Origin: an uncultured Dechloromonas sp. | GTDB lineage: Bacteria; Pseudomonadota; Gammaproteobacteria; Burkholderiales; Rhodocyclaceae | Assembly: GCF_945957265.1 (NCBI RefSeq) | Contig: NZ_CAMFKO010000002.1 | Span: 124,001 to 188,000, forward strand | Direction: 5' to 3' | DNA length: 64,000 bases | Part shown: positions 32,752 through 42,117 of the stretch, piece by piece | Layout: every line of letters starts with the position of its first letter | Position numbering within the stretch: position 1 is the stretch's first letter | Translations under genes and position numbers: made by a program | Notes under the pieces: generated by a model | Told to the model about the DNA's origin: nothing | What the model saw: the letters and a program-made list of their open reading frames with translations, nothing else | Database searches by the model: none

Positions 32752-33588
32752 ATGCTTACTACCGATGATCACCGCCGCGACAGTGCCGGCCTGCTTTACG
32801 TCTACCCGGTCGTGTCGCGACGCGCCGGCGGGGTGTCGATCGGCATCAACCTCAATCCCAACAATGCCTGCAACTGGGCCTGCCTGTATTGCCAGGTCGA
32901 GAACCTGACACGCGGTGGGCCGCCGCCCATCGATCTGGATCGCCTGGAGCGGGAGTTGGCTTCACTTCTGGACGACGTATTGCACGGCGATTTCATGGTC
33001 CGGAACGTACCGCAGGAATCGAGGCGCCTGATGGATGTGGCTTTCTCGGGCAACGGGGAGCCGACAAGCGCCGCCGAGTTTGCCGATGCGATTGCCCGCG
33101 TCGGGGGTGTTCTGGAGCGTTTCGGGTTGAAGGGCGGCTTGCCGCTTCGTCTCATCACCAACGGCAGCCTGCTGCATCGCCCGCTTGTCCAGTCCGGAAT
33201 TCGCCGGCTTGGCGAATATGGCGGCGAGGTTTGGTTCAAGGTCGACCGGGGCCTGGCGACCGAGGTGGAGGAAATCAACGGAGTACCGGGCGGCGCGGAG
33301 CGGGTTTTGAAAAATCTGCAGCTTTGCGCAGATTTGGCACCGACCTGGGTGCAGACCTGTTGGTTCGCTCTGGACGGCTGCGCGCCCTCCGCCGAATCGC
33401 GGCTGGCCTATTGCGATTTGCTGCGCAAGGTGTCCGGAAAGTTGCGGGGAGTTCACCTCTACGGCCTGGCCAGGCCGTCGATGCAGCCTGCCGCGCCACG
33501 CCTGGAGGCCTTGCCTGCCGAGGAATTGCTGGCGTTGGGGCGTCAGATAGAAAAAGAAACGGGCATCCGGGTCAGTGTTTCCCCGTGA
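32752..33588 (+). CDS. Radical SAM protein
   Basis: A 278-residue radical S-adenosylmethionine enzyme. The [4Fe-4S] cysteines are C40, C44 and C47 (ACNWACLYC), with a GNGEPT segment for SAM binding. The layout (PVVSRRAGGVSIGINLNP before the cluster) resembles the TYW1/COG0731-type group, not QueE, so it is not simply the next queuosine enzyme. It is divergent from queD with only 43 bases between starts, suggesting a shared control region. The substrate is unknown. Confidence 0.8.
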   Translation: MLTTDDHRRDSAGLLYVYPVVSRRAGGVSIGINLNPNNACNWACLYCQVENLTRGGPPPIDLDRLERELASLLDDVLHGDFMVRNVPQESRRLMDVAFSGNGEPTSAAEFADAIARVGGVLERFGLKGGLPLRLITNGSLLHRPLVQSGIRRLGEYGGEVWFKVDRGLATEVEEINGVPGGAERVLKNLQLCADLAPTWVQTCWFALDGCAPSAESRLAYCDLLRKVSGKLRGVHLYGLARPSMQPAAPRLEALPAEELLALGRQIEKETGIRVSVSP

Positions 33589-33627
33589 TGCCCGTTGATT
33601 CCGGACTTGCCCCGTAGCCGGGCAAGA

Positions 33628-33933
33628 TCAGGCGGCTTTCTTGGCGTGGCTGCGAGCCGACTTCTTCAGCGACTTGAACAGTTCCGGTTCCTGGGTCTTC
33701 AGGTATTCGACGACTTCCCAGTCTTCGCGCTTGATGGTCTTGATGTCGACCTGCTCGACGTGAACCAGGCGCAGCAGTTCGCGGACCGGCTTCGGCATGT
33801 TGCGGCCGCTTTCGTAGCGGGAGCCGCCACTCTGGGTCACGCCCAGGGTGGACCAGAATTGCTGCTGGTTCAGGCCGAGCTTGCGGCGGATTTCACGGGC
33901 ATCGATCTTCTCGATTGTCTTGACGGTACTCAT
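33628..33933 (-). CDS. XRE-family helix-turn-helix regulator
   Basis: A 101-residue regulator. Residues 13-45 form a helix-turn-helix (EIRRKLGLNQQQFWSTLGVTQ). The C-terminal part is basic (SLKKSARSHAKKAA), likely aiding DNA binding. ATG 33,933 leaves seven bases after GGAG and is preferred over ATG 33,939. A GTAA-N5-TTAC inverted repeat upstream (33,955-33,967) may be its own operator. Its N-terminal MSTVKTIEKIDAREIR and single-domain build suggest a host regulator rather than a phage remnant. Confidence 0.75.
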   Translation of the reverse strand: MSTVKTIEKIDAREIRRKLGLNQQQFWSTLGVTQSGGSRYESGRNMPKPVRELLRLVHVEQVDIKTIKREDWEVVEYLKTQEPELFKSLKKSARSHAKKAA

Positions 33934-34190
33934 ATTCATTCTCCATACGCTGGTGTAATCGGGTTACCCAAGCATCGTAGCGAAGTATGACTTAGGTAAT
34001 ATGGCGAAGTATATATATGCCTATGACGTTATGCAACCTCAAAATTGATTAAATTTATTAAATACGCCGATAGTTTTTTTGATGCCCGGCGCGATCCGCA
34101 GGGTGGGTGGCCGATGCGGCGTTCTTCCAGATTCGCCGGGGATGTTCTAAGATCGGTCAGGTCAATCATTCTTCATTCATGGAGAGCGTC

Positions 34191-34640
34191 ATGCAGGTTC
34201 GGGAAATTCTTCGCGTCAAGGGCGGAACGCTGTACACGGTGACGCCGCAGCAGTCGCTGGCGTTCGCCATCGACTCCATGGCGGATCTCGATGTCGGTTC
34301 GCTGGTCGTCATGGATGGCGGGCGCATGGTGGGGATGCTGACCTTCCGCGAGGTGCTGTCGGCTCTGCGCAAGAACGGTTCGGCACCGGGAGGGCTGACG
34401 GTCGGCGAGGTGATGGTCAAGGACCCGGTCACGGCCTATCCGGCGATGGAGGTCAACGAGTTGCGCGGCCTGATGATCGAGAAGCGCTCGCGCTACCTGC
34501 CGGTGGTCGATGGCGGAACCCTGATGGGGGTCATCTCCTTTCTCGACGTGGCCAAGGCGGTGCTCGAGGAGCAGAGCCTCGAGAACAAGATGCTGAAGAG
34601 CTACATCAAGAACTGGCCGGGCGAAACGCCGGCGGGCTGA
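34191..34640 (+). CDS. CBS-pair domain protein
   Basis: A 149-residue protein made of two CBS motifs (about 8-65: SLAFAIDSMADLDVGSLVVMD; 75-130: EVMVKDPVTAYPAMEVNELRGLMIEK). CBS pairs bind adenine nucleotides and regulate partner proteins. No enzyme or channel domain is fused. GGAGAG precedes ATG 34,191. The 257-base upstream region is AT-rich relative to the rest and contains no visible gene. aroC is downstream past a hairpin. Confidence 0.85.
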   Translation: MQVREILRVKGGTLYTVTPQQSLAFAIDSMADLDVGSLVVMDGGRMVGMLTFREVLSALRKNGSAPGGLTVGEVMVKDPVTAYPAMEVNELRGLMIEKRSRYLPVVDGGTLMGVISFLDVAKAVLEEQSLENKMLKSYIKNWPGETPAG

Positions 34641-34660
34641 GCGTCTGGCGCATACAGTGG

Positions 34661-34688
34661 AGGGCGGCCCGGGCCGCCCTTGTCGTTT
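34661..34688. terminator. Hairpin after the CBS gene
   Basis: 9-bp stem AGGGCGGCC/GGCCGCCCT with a two-base gap and TTGTCGTTT after it; nearly the same as the hairpin at 20,142-20,170. Acts probably as a terminator between the CBS gene and aroC. Confidence 0.65.
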
Positions 34689-34757
34689 GTGCCGGCCGGA
34701 AACGGGGATGTGGCCGACGTGATAGACTATCACGTTTCGAAAGCACCTATTTTTCCC

Positions 34758-35858
34758 ATGTCCGGCAATACATTTGGCACCCTGTTTACCGTTACCTCTT
34801 TTGGCGAGTCGCATGGTCCGGCCATCGGCTGTGTCGTCGATGGCTGCCCTCCCGGCCTGGCGCTGTGCGAGGCCGATATCCAGGCCGAACTGGACCGGCG
34901 CAAACCGGGAACGTCGCGCCATGTCACGCAACGCCGCGAGCCGGATAGCGTGGAGATCCTCTCCGGTGTCTTCGAAGGCAAGACGACGGGGACGCCGATC
35001 GGGCTGCTGATCCGCAACCAGGACCAGCGCAGCAAGGACTATGGCAACATCGCGGAGACCTTCCGTCCGGGGCATGCCGACTACACCTACACGCAGAAAT
35101 ACGGTTTCCGCGACTACCGCGGCGGCGGCCGCTCATCGGCGCGCGAGACGGCGGTGCGCGTGGCGGCCGGGGCGATTGCTCGCAAGTGGCTGAACGAGCG
35201 TTATGGCGTGACCATCCGCGGCTGGATGTCGGCACTGGGGCCGCTCGAGATTCCGTTCGTTTCGGCCGACGACATCGACGGCAACGCCTTCTTCGCGCCC
35301 AATGCGGCCATCGTTCCCGAACTCGAAAGCTACATGGACAGCCTGCGCAAGTCGCTTGATTCCGTCGGGGCAAGGATCACCGTGACCGCCGCCGGGGTTC
35401 CGCCCGGTTGGGGTGAGCCGGTGTATGACCGGCTGGATGCCGAGATCGCCTACGCGATGATGGGCATCAACGCGGTCAAGGGCGTCGAAATCGGCGCCGG
35501 GTTCGCCTCGGTGGCGCAGAAGGGCAGCGAGCACGGCGACGAAATGACGCCGCAGGGCTTCGCCAGCAATCATGCCGGCGGCGTGCTGGGCGGCATTTCC
35601 ACGGGGCAGCGGATTGTCGTCAATATGGCGATCAAGCCGACGTCCTCGATTGCGCAGTCGCGCCATTCGGTCGATATTCACGGGCAAGCCATCGAGGTGG
35701 CGACCCAGGGGCGTCACGATCCCTGCGTGGGTATTCGCGCGACACCGATTGCCGAGGCGATGCTCGCCCTGGTGCTGATGGATCATGCCTTGCGGCATCG
35801 TGCCCAATGTGCCGATGTCATCTGTCCGACGCCGCGTATCCCGGGTGAAACCGCGTAG
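34758..35858 (+). CDS. aroC: Chorismate synthase
   Basis: A 366-residue FMN-dependent lyase making chorismate from EPSP, last step of the shikimate pathway and feed for the trp genes at 46-49 kb. Signatures [35 protein letters not shown] and the C-terminal [14 protein letters not shown] are present. ATG 34,758 gives the standard N-terminus MSGNTFG. Length is normal. Confidence 0.97.
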   Translation: MSGNTFGTLFTVTSFGESHGPAIGCVVDGCPPGLALCEADIQAELDRRKPGTSRHVTQRREPDSVEILSGVFEGKTTGTPIGLLIRNQDQRSKDYGNIAETFRPGHADYTYTQKYGFRDYRGGGRSSARETAVRVAAGAIARKWLNERYGVTIRGWMSALGPLEIPFVSADDIDGNAFFAPNAAIVPELESYMDSLRKSLDSVGARITVTAAGVPPGWGEPVYDRLDAEIAYAMMGINAVKGVEIGAGFASVAQKGSEHGDEMTPQGFASNHAGGVLGGISTGQRIVVNMAIKPTSSIAQSRHSVDIHGQAIEVATQGRHDPCVGIRATPIAEAMLALVLMDHALRHRAQCADVICPTPRIPGETA

Positions 35859-35910
35859 AATATTCAATCGTTTGCCGCTCTTTGGCGGGTTTGTCGTTAC
35901 AGGGGGAAAC

Positions 35911-36177
35911 ATGCAAGTCGATCACCACGATCTCCATCAGGATTTTCCGGAATTTCACGATGCAATCCATGCGCTGAAGGCCGGCAACGCCCATTTCGCC
36001 AAGCTGTTTGCCTCCTACGACCGGCTGACCGGCAAGGTCGAGGATCTGGAAGCGCACGACATGCCCGTTGCCGATTTCACGATGGAAGACATGAAGAAGC
36101 AGCGCGTCAAGCTGAAGGACGAGCTCTATCACATGCTGCTGGCCTTCCGCGCCGGCCAGCAGTCCGTCAAGGCCTGA
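35911..36177 (+). CDS. YdcH/DUF465 family small protein
   Basis: An 88-residue helical protein of the DUF465 family. The pattern HDLHQDFPEFHDAIHALKAGNAHFAKLFASYDRL and the C-terminal KKQRVKLKDELYHML are typical. It is histidine-rich at its N-terminus. Family function is unknown. ATG 35,911 follows AGGGGGAAAC. It lies between aroC and the MFS gene in the same direction. Confidence 0.88.
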   Translation: MQVDHHDLHQDFPEFHDAIHALKAGNAHFAKLFASYDRLTGKVEDLEAHDMPVADFTMEDMKKQRVKLKDELYHMLLAFRAGQQSVKA

Positions 36178-36217
36178 TCCGGCCTTCGCCCGGGCATGCA
36201 TCCGGTAGAATCGCCGG

Positions 36218-37405
36218 ATGCATTCCTTGCCTTACTGGCGCCTCTCGGGCTACTACTTTTTCTACTTCGCCTTCATTGGCGCGTTTTCGCCCTATTTCGG
36301 GCTTTACCTCCAGTCGTTGAACTTCTCGGCGTGGGACATCGGGCTGCTGATGTCGCAGATGCAGCTGATGCGCCTGTTCGGGCCGAATCTCTGGGGGTGG
36401 CTGGCTGACCGTTTCGGCTGGCGGCTGTTCATCATCCGTCTGGCGGGGGCGATCGGGCTGGCCGGGTTCACGGCCTTTTTCTGGCTCGACCGCCTGCCGG
36501 GAATGTTGCTCGCCATGGCGGTGCTCGCCTTCTTCTGGAGCGCCGCGCTGCCGCTGGTCGAGACCCTGACCTTCGATCACCTGCGCGACGAGCGCGGCTG
36601 CTACAGCCGCATCCGCTTGTGGGGATCGGTCGGCTTCATCGTCGCGGTCATGGTCACCGGCGCCCTGCTGGACCGGACGTCGGCGGTCGGTGTGCTGTGG
36701 GTCTGCTGGGCGATCCTGCTCGGCATACTGGGCTATGCGCTGACCTTGCCCGAGGCGCCGCCGGTGGTCCATGCCCGCGATGCGCAGCCGATCGGCGACA
36801 TTCTTCGCCAGCCGCGGGTGATGGCGCTGATGGCGGCCTGTTTCGCGATGTCGGCGGCGCATGGCGCGTTTTACGTTTTCTATTCCATCCACCTCGATGC
36901 GCACGGCTACAGCAAGACGGAGGTCGGCTTGCTCTGGTCGCTCGGCGTGCTGGCCGAGATCGTCGTGTTCATGCTCATGGCGCGGCTGGCGACCCGCTAT
37001 TCGCTGAGGACCATCCTGCTCGCCAGTTTCGCCGCTGCCGTGCTGCGCTTCCTGATGATGGGCTGGGGCGTCGAATCGGTGGCGATCATGATCGTGGTGC
37101 AGTTGCTGCACGGGCTGACCTTCGGGGCCTACCACGCTTCGGCGATTGCCGCCGTCAATCAATGGTTTCCCGGCAAGGTGCAGGGACGGGGGCAGGCCTT
37201 GTACTCCAGCCTGTCGTTTGGCGCGGGCGGTTTGCTGGGCGGCTTGATCAGCGGGCGGACCTGGGATTGGCTGGGTTCCGGCTGGACGTTTACGCTGGGC
37301 TCGCTGTTCGCGCTGGCAGGCTGGTTCCTGATTTGGGGCTGGGTCAGGGACCGCCCGGCGGCGTTGCCTGCGGCAAGGGAAAAAACGACGAATCCTGTGC
37401 AATAA
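36218..37405 (+). CDS. MFS transporter, HcaT/LacY-like family
   Basis: A 395-residue inner-membrane transporter with 12 predicted helices. WGWLADRFG after helix 2 is the MFS signature loop. The family (MFS_1-like, with HcaT and nucleoside permeases) exports or imports organic solutes; the N-terminal SGYYFFYFAFIGAFSPYFGLYL is typical. Substrate unknown. leuC begins 30 bases after the stop and may be partly co-transcribed. Confidence 0.88.
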   Translation: MHSLPYWRLSGYYFFYFAFIGAFSPYFGLYLQSLNFSAWDIGLLMSQMQLMRLFGPNLWGWLADRFGWRLFIIRLAGAIGLAGFTAFFWLDRLPGMLLAMAVLAFFWSAALPLVETLTFDHLRDERGCYSRIRLWGSVGFIVAVMVTGALLDRTSAVGVLWVCWAILLGILGYALTLPEAPPVVHARDAQPIGDILRQPRVMALMAACFAMSAAHGAFYVFYSIHLDAHGYSKTEVGLLWSLGVLAEIVVFMLMARLATRYSLRTILLASFAAAVLRFLMMGWGVESVAIMIVVQLLHGLTFGAYHASAIAAVNQWFPGKVQGRGQALYSSLSFGAGGLLGGLISGRTWDWLGSGWTFTLGSLFALAGWFLIWGWVRDRPAALPAAREKTTNPVQ

Positions 37406-37435
37406 TTCAAGGTTTTACGGCCTACTTTACCTTCC

Positions 37436-38842
37436 ATGCCGAAGACACTTTACGACAAGCTCTGGGAAAACCATGTCGTCCATCAGGAAGCGGATGGCAC
37501 GGCACTTCTCTATATCGATCGTCACCTCATTCACGAAGTGACCAGCCCGCAGGCTTTCGAAGGCCTCAAGCTGGCCGGTCGCAAGCCGTGGCGCGTCTCG
37601 TCCATCGTATCGACGCCGGACCACAACACGCCGACCGATCACTGGGACGAGGGCATCAAGGATCCGATTTCCCGTCAGCAGGTTGAGACGCTGGACGCCA
37701 ACATCCGCGAGGTCGGTGCGCTGGCCTATTTCCCGTTCAAGGACCCGCGCATGGGCATTCTCCATGTGGTCGGCCCGGAAAACGGCGCCACGCTGCCCGG
37801 CATGACCGTGGTGTGCGGCGATTCGCACACCTCGACGCACGGCGCCTTCGCCTGCATGGCGCACGGCATCGGCACCTCCGAGGTCGAGCACGTGCTGGCT
37901 ACCCAGTGCCTGCTGCAGAAGCGCTCGAAGACCATGCTGGTCGCCGTCGAAGGCAGGCTGGGCAAGGGCGTGACCGCCAAGGACGTGGCCCTGGCCATCA
38001 TCGGCACCATCGGCACGGCCGGCGGCACGGGCTACGCCATCGAATTCGGCGGCAGCGCCATCCGCGGCCTGAGCATGGAAGGTCGCATGACCCTGTGCAA
38101 CATGGCCATCGAAGGCGGCGCCCGCCTCGGCTTCGTGGCGGTCGACGACACCACCATCGATTACCTCAAGGGCCGCCCCTTCTCGCCCACCGGCGAAACC
38201 TGGGATCGCGCCGTGGCCCACTGGCGCACCCTGCATTCCGATGCCGGCGCCCAGTTCGACCGCGTCGTCACGCTGAAGGCCGAGGACATTCGCCCGCAGG
38301 TGACCTGGGGCACCTCGCCCGAGATGGTCGTCGCGATCGATGCCGTCGTACCCGATCCGGCCAGGGAAGCCGATCCGGTCAAGCGCGAGGGCATGGAGCG
38401 CGCCCTGCAGTACATGGGCCTGAACCCGAACATGCCGATCAGCCAGATCGCCATCGACAAGGTTTTCATCGGTTCGTGCACCAACTCCCGGATCGAGGAC
38501 TTGCGCGAAGCCGCCTCGGTGCTCAAGGGCCGTCACGTCGCGGCCAACGTCAAGCTGGCCCTGGCCGTGCCGGGCTCCGGCCTGGTCAAGCGCCAGGCCG
38601 AGGCCGAAGGGCTGGACAAGGTTTTCGTGGCCGCCGGTTTCGAGTGGCGCGAGCCGGGCTGTTCGATGTGCCTGGCGATGAACGCCGACCGGCTGGAGCC
38701 GGGCGAGCGCTGCGCCTCGACCTCGAACCGCAACTTCGAAGGCCGTCAGGGGCCGGGCGGGCGCACCCACCTGGTCAGCCCGGCGATGGCCGCGGCCGCG
38801 GCGATTGCCGGGCGTTTTGCCGATGTTCGCGAGGTCTTGTAA
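37436..38842 (+). CDS. leuC: 3-isopropylmalate dehydratase large subunit
   Basis: A 468-residue aconitase-family subunit that, with LeuD, isomerises 2- to 3-isopropylmalate in leucine synthesis. Fe-S cluster cysteines are in IGSCTNSR and [23 protein letters not shown] is a conserved active-site stretch. Normal length. First gene of leuC-(lipoprotein)-leuD-leuB-asd. Confidence 0.97.
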   Translation: MPKTLYDKLWENHVVHQEADGTALLYIDRHLIHEVTSPQAFEGLKLAGRKPWRVSSIVSTPDHNTPTDHWDEGIKDPISRQQVETLDANIREVGALAYFPFKDPRMGILHVVGPENGATLPGMTVVCGDSHTSTHGAFACMAHGIGTSEVEHVLATQCLLQKRSKTMLVAVEGRLGKGVTAKDVALAIIGTIGTAGGTGYAIEFGGSAIRGLSMEGRMTLCNMAIEGGARLGFVAVDDTTIDYLKGRPFSPTGETWDRAVAHWRTLHSDAGAQFDRVVTLKAEDIRPQVTWGTSPEMVVAIDAVVPDPAREADPVKREGMERALQYMGLNPNMPISQIAIDKVFIGSCTNSRIEDLREAASVLKGRHVAANVKLALAVPGSGLVKRQAEAEGLDKVFVAAGFEWREPGCSMCLAMNADRLEPGERCASTSNRNFEGRQGPGGRTHLVSPAMAAAAAIAGRFADVREVL

Positions 38843-38845
38843 GCG

Positions 38846-39070
38846 ATGAGCCGCATGCGTTTCTTCCTGGTTGTGATGCTGGCCGCGGTGTCGGCTGCCT
38901 GCAATACGGCGCAAGGCGTCAAGAAGGATGTCGCGATCGGTGCCGAAAAGACCGGCGAAGCCCTGCACAAGGGCGGAGAGGCGGTCGGCGAGGTCTTGCA
39001 GAAGACGGGTGAAGTCGTTGGCGGCGCCATCAAGAAAGGTGGCGAAGCCGTACAGAAGGTGGTGGATTAA
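38846..39070 (+). CDS. Entericidin-like small lipoprotein
   Basis: A 74-residue lipoprotein, ATG 38,846 just after leuC. The signal peptide ends at lipobox SAAC (Cys19), followed by [10 protein letters not shown], the entericidin A/B start. Unlike the usual 45-residue entericidins it has a longer tail with three near-repeats of the type [21 protein letters not shown]. Entericidins are linked to stress or toxin-antitoxin-like lysis in E. coli. Its stop overlaps the leuD ATG (TAATG). Its place between leuC and leuD recurs in betaproteobacteria. Confidence 0.8.
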   Translation: MSRMRFFLVVMLAAVSAACNTAQGVKKDVAIGAEKTGEALHKGGEAVGEVLQKTGEVVGGAIKKGGEAVQKVVD

Positions 39071-39708
39071 TGGATAAGTTCGTTCGTTTGGAAGGCCTGG
39101 TGGCGCCGCTCGACCGCAGCAACGTCGATACGGATGCGATCATTCCGAAGCAGTTTCTCAAGTCGATCAAGCGCTCCGGCTTCGGCCCGAACGCCTTCGA
39201 CGAGTGGCGTTACATGGATGTCGGTCAGCCGGGGCAGGATAATTCGCAACGGCCGAAGAATCCGAATTTCGTGCTCAACCAGCCGCGTTACCAGGGCGCC
39301 GAGGTGCTGCTCACCCGCGCCAACTTCGGCTGCGGCAGCTCGCGCGAGCATGCGCCGTGGGCGCTGCTCGACTACGGCTTCAAGGCGATCATCGCCGAGT
39401 CGTTCGCCGATATCTTCTTCAACAACTGCTTCAAGAACGGCATCCTGCCCATCGTGCTGCCGGCGGCGGAAATCGAGGCGCTGGTCCACCAGGTCGAGGC
39501 GACGCCGGGCTACAAGCTGGTCGTCGACCTGCAGGCGCAGACGGTGGTCCGCCCGGATGGCCATGGCATCCCGTTCCAGATCGACGCCTTCCGCAAGGAG
39601 TGTCTGTTGAATGGCTGGGACGACATCGGCCTGACCCTGCGGCATGCCGAAAAGATCCGTGAATTCGAGGCCAAGCGCCGTGTCGAACAGCCGTGGCTGT
39701 TCTCCTGA
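39070..39708 (+). CDS. leuD: 3-isopropylmalate dehydratase small subunit
   Basis: A 212-residue swivelling-domain partner of Leu[18 protein letters not shown] at the N-terminus and [15 protein letters not shown] are family marks. ATG 39,070 shares its first base with the preceding stop. leuB follows after 12 bases. Confidence 0.97.
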   Translation: MDKFVRLEGLVAPLDRSNVDTDAIIPKQFLKSIKRSGFGPNAFDEWRYMDVGQPGQDNSQRPKNPNFVLNQPRYQGAEVLLTRANFGCGSSREHAPWALLDYGFKAIIAESFADIFFNNCFKNGILPIVLPAAEIEALVHQVEATPGYKLVVDLQAQTVVRPDGHGIPFQIDAFRKECLLNGWDDIGLTLRHAEKIREFEAKRRVEQPWLFS

Positions 39709-39720
39709 TAAGGAAGAAAA

Positions 39721-40776
39721 ATGAAGATTTGTGTTTTGCCGGGTGACGGCATCGGTCCGGAGATCATGGCGGAAGCCGTCCGCGTGCTGAAGGCGCTGGA
39801 TCTCAAGTTCGAACTCGAAGAAGGCCTGATCGGCGGTGGCGCGGTCGATGCGACCGGCACGCCCTACCCGGAAGCGACCAAGAAGCTGACCGCCGAAGCC
39901 GATGCCATCCTGCTCGGCGCCGTCGGCGGACCGAAGTGGGACGTGCTGGCCCGCGAGCTGCGCCCGGAGCGCGGCCTCCTCGGTATCCGCAAGGACCTGG
40001 CGCTGTTCGCCAACCTGCGTCCGGCCATCCTCTATCCGGAACTGGCCAACGCCTCGACCCTGAAGCCGGAAGTCGTGGCCGGGCTGGATATCCTGATCGT
40101 CCGCGAACTGACCGGCGACATCTACTTCGGCCAGCCGCGCGGCATCCGCGAGGAAAACGGCGAACGCGTCGGTTTCAACACCATGGTCTACAGCGAGTCG
40201 GAAGTCCGCCGCATCGGCCATGTCGCCTTCCAGGCAGCGCAGAAGCGCAACAAGAAGCTGTGCTCGGTGGACAAGATGAACGTCCTGGAAACCACCCAGC
40301 TCTGGCGCGACGTGATGATCGAAGTGAGCAAGGATTATCCGGACGTCGAACTCAGCCACATGCTGGTCGACAACGCCGCCATGCAACTGGTGCGCGCCCC
40401 GAAGCAGTTCGACGTGATGGTCACCGGCAACATGTTCGGCGACATCCTGTCCGACGAGGCATCGATGCTGACCGGGTCCATCGGCATGCTGCCGTCGGCC
40501 TCGCTGGATGCCAACAACAAGGGCATGTACGAACCATCGCACGGCTCGGCGCCGGACATCGCCGGCAAGGGGCTGGCCAATCCGCTGGCCACCATCCTGT
40601 CGGTCGCCATGATGCTGCGCTACACCTTCAATATGGAAGATCAGGCCGTGCGCATCGAAAACGCCGTCAAGAAGGTGCTCGCCCAGGGCTATCGCACCGG
40701 CGACATCTACGAGCGCGGCACCAACAAGGTCGGCACCCGCGAAATGGGCGATGCCGTGCTTGCCGCACTGGCGTAA
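39721..40776 (+). CDS. leuB: 3-isopropylmalate dehydrogenase
   Basis: A 351-residue NAD-dependent oxidative decarboxylase giving 2-ketoisocaproate. GDGIGPEI at the start, [10 protein letters not shown], the tyrosine and lysine in [16 protein letters not shown], and the metal-binding [12 protein letters not shown] are present. GGAAGAAAA precedes ATG 39,721. Confidence 0.97.
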   Translation: MKICVLPGDGIGPEIMAEAVRVLKALDLKFELEEGLIGGGAVDATGTPYPEATKKLTAEADAILLGAVGGPKWDVLARELRPERGLLGIRKDLALFANLRPAILYPELANASTLKPEVVAGLDILIVRELTGDIYFGQPRGIREENGERVGFNTMVYSESEVRRIGHVAFQAAQKRNKKLCSVDKMNVLETTQLWRDVMIEVSKDYPDVELSHMLVDNAAMQLVRAPKQFDVMVTGNMFGDILSDEASMLTGSIGMLPSASLDANNKGMYEPSHGSAPDIAGKGLANPLATILSVAMMLRYTFNMEDQAVRIENAVKKVLAQGYRTGDIYERGTNKVGTREMGDAVLAALA

Positions 40777-40828
40777 ACCGAAACGCACATTCGTGCGTTA
40801 AATACAGGTTCTATTCGGAGAGAAAGTC

Positions 40829-41962
40829 ATGAAGAAGGTTGGTCTGGTCGGTTGGCGTGGCATGGTCGGTTCCGTGCTGATGCAGCGTATGGTCGAAGAG
40901 GGCGATTTCGCCTACATCGATCCGGTCTATTTCTCCACCTCGGCCGCCGGTGGCAAGGCCCCGGTGTTCGGCGGCAAGGAAGCTTCCCTGCCGCTGCAGA
41001 ACGCGTCCGATATCGATGCGCTGAAGGCCTGTGAAATCATCATTACCTGCCAGGGCGGCGACTACACCAAGGAAGTCTTCCCCAAGCTGCGCGCCGCCGG
41101 CTGGAACGGCCACTGGATCGACGCCGCCTCGGCCTTGCGCATGGCCGACGACGCGGTGATCATCCTCGACCCGGTCAACATGAACGTGATCAAGGATTCG
41201 CTGGTCAAGGGCGGCAAGAACTGGATCGGCGGCAACTGCACGGTGTCGCTGATGCTGATGGGCCTCGGCGGCCTGTTCCAGAACGACCTGATCGAATGGG
41301 CGACCTCGATGACCTACCAGGCCGCCTCCGGCGCCGGCGCGCAGAACATGCGCGAGCTGATCGCCCAGATGGGGAGTATCCACGCCTCCGTCGCCGACCT
41401 GCTGGCCGACCCGGCCTCGGCCATTCTCGACATCGACCGCAAAGTTGCCGAGACCATCCGTTCCGATGCCTTCCCGAAGAAGAACTTCCGCAACACCCCG
41501 CTCGCCGGTTCGTTGATTCCGTGGATCGACGTGCCGGTCGACGGCGGCCAGTCCAAGGAAGAGTGGAAGGGCGGCGCCGAATGCAACAAGATCCTCGGCC
41601 GTCCGGCTTTCAAGACTGCCGGCTCGATCCCCATCGACGGCCTGTGCGTGCGCATCGGCGCCATGCGCTGCCACAGCCAGGCGCTGACCATCAAGCTGAA
41701 GAAGGACGTGCCGCTGGACGAGATCAGCGACATGCTGGCCAAGGCCAACCAGTGGGCCAAGGTCGTCCCGAACGATCGCGAGATTTCCGAGCGCGAACTC
41801 ACGCCGGCCGCCGTCACCGGCACGCTGACCGTGCCGGTCGGCCGTCTGCACAAGATGGCGATGGGTCCGGAATACCTGGCCGCCTTCACCTGCGGCGACC
41901 AACTGCTGTGGGGCGCGGCCGAGCCGCTGCGTCGCATGCTGCGCATCCTGCTCGACGCTTGA
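40829..41962 (+). CDS. asd: Aspartate-semialdehyde dehydrogenase
   Basis: A 377-residue NADPH enzyme supplying aspartate semialdehyde for lysine (via DapA at 15 kb), threonine and methionine. The nucleotide loop [12 protein letters not shown] and catalytic C137 in GGNCTVSLM mark the gram-negative class. AGAGAAAG precedes the ATG. Downstream is a strong terminator. Confidence 0.97.
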   Translation: MKKVGLVGWRGMVGSVLMQRMVEEGDFAYIDPVYFSTSAAGGKAPVFGGKEASLPLQNASDIDALKACEIIITCQGGDYTKEVFPKLRAAGWNGHWIDAASALRMADDAVIILDPVNMNVIKDSLVKGGKNWIGGNCTVSLMLMGLGGLFQNDLIEWATSMTYQAASGAGAQNMRELIAQMGSIHASVADLLADPASAILDIDRKVAETIRSDAFPKKNFRNTPLAGSLIPWIDVPVDGGQSKEEWKGGAECNKILGRPAFKTAGSIPIDGLCVRIGAMRCHSQALTIKLKKDVPLDEISDMLAKANQWAKVVPNDREISERELTPAAVTGTLTVPVGRLHKMAMGPEYLAAFTCGDQLLWGAAEPLRRMLRILLDA

Positions 41963-41980
41963 TTGTTTCATTTTTGCGAT

Positions 41981-42009
41981 AAAAACCGGGGTTGATCCCC
42001 GGTTTTTTT
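41981..42009 (+). terminator. Intrinsic terminator after asd
   Basis: Stem AACCGGGG/CCCCGGTT with loop TTGAT, flanked by A-run and seven T; ends the leu-asd operon. Confidence 0.92.
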
Positions 42010-42117
42010 ATTTGTTGGGAATATGCAAAAGTCGGTAGATTAGAAGCGGGATTAGCTTGCATTGCTAAGTCCATGATGTTAATTTGAAAGTCCCAAATTC
42101 CACCTCAGGGTTTCGCT

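Noticed and set aside
33955..33967. GTAA-N5-TTAC as a firm operator of the XRE regulator
   Set aside because: Four-base arms are too short to support on their own; kept only as a remark in the gene entry.
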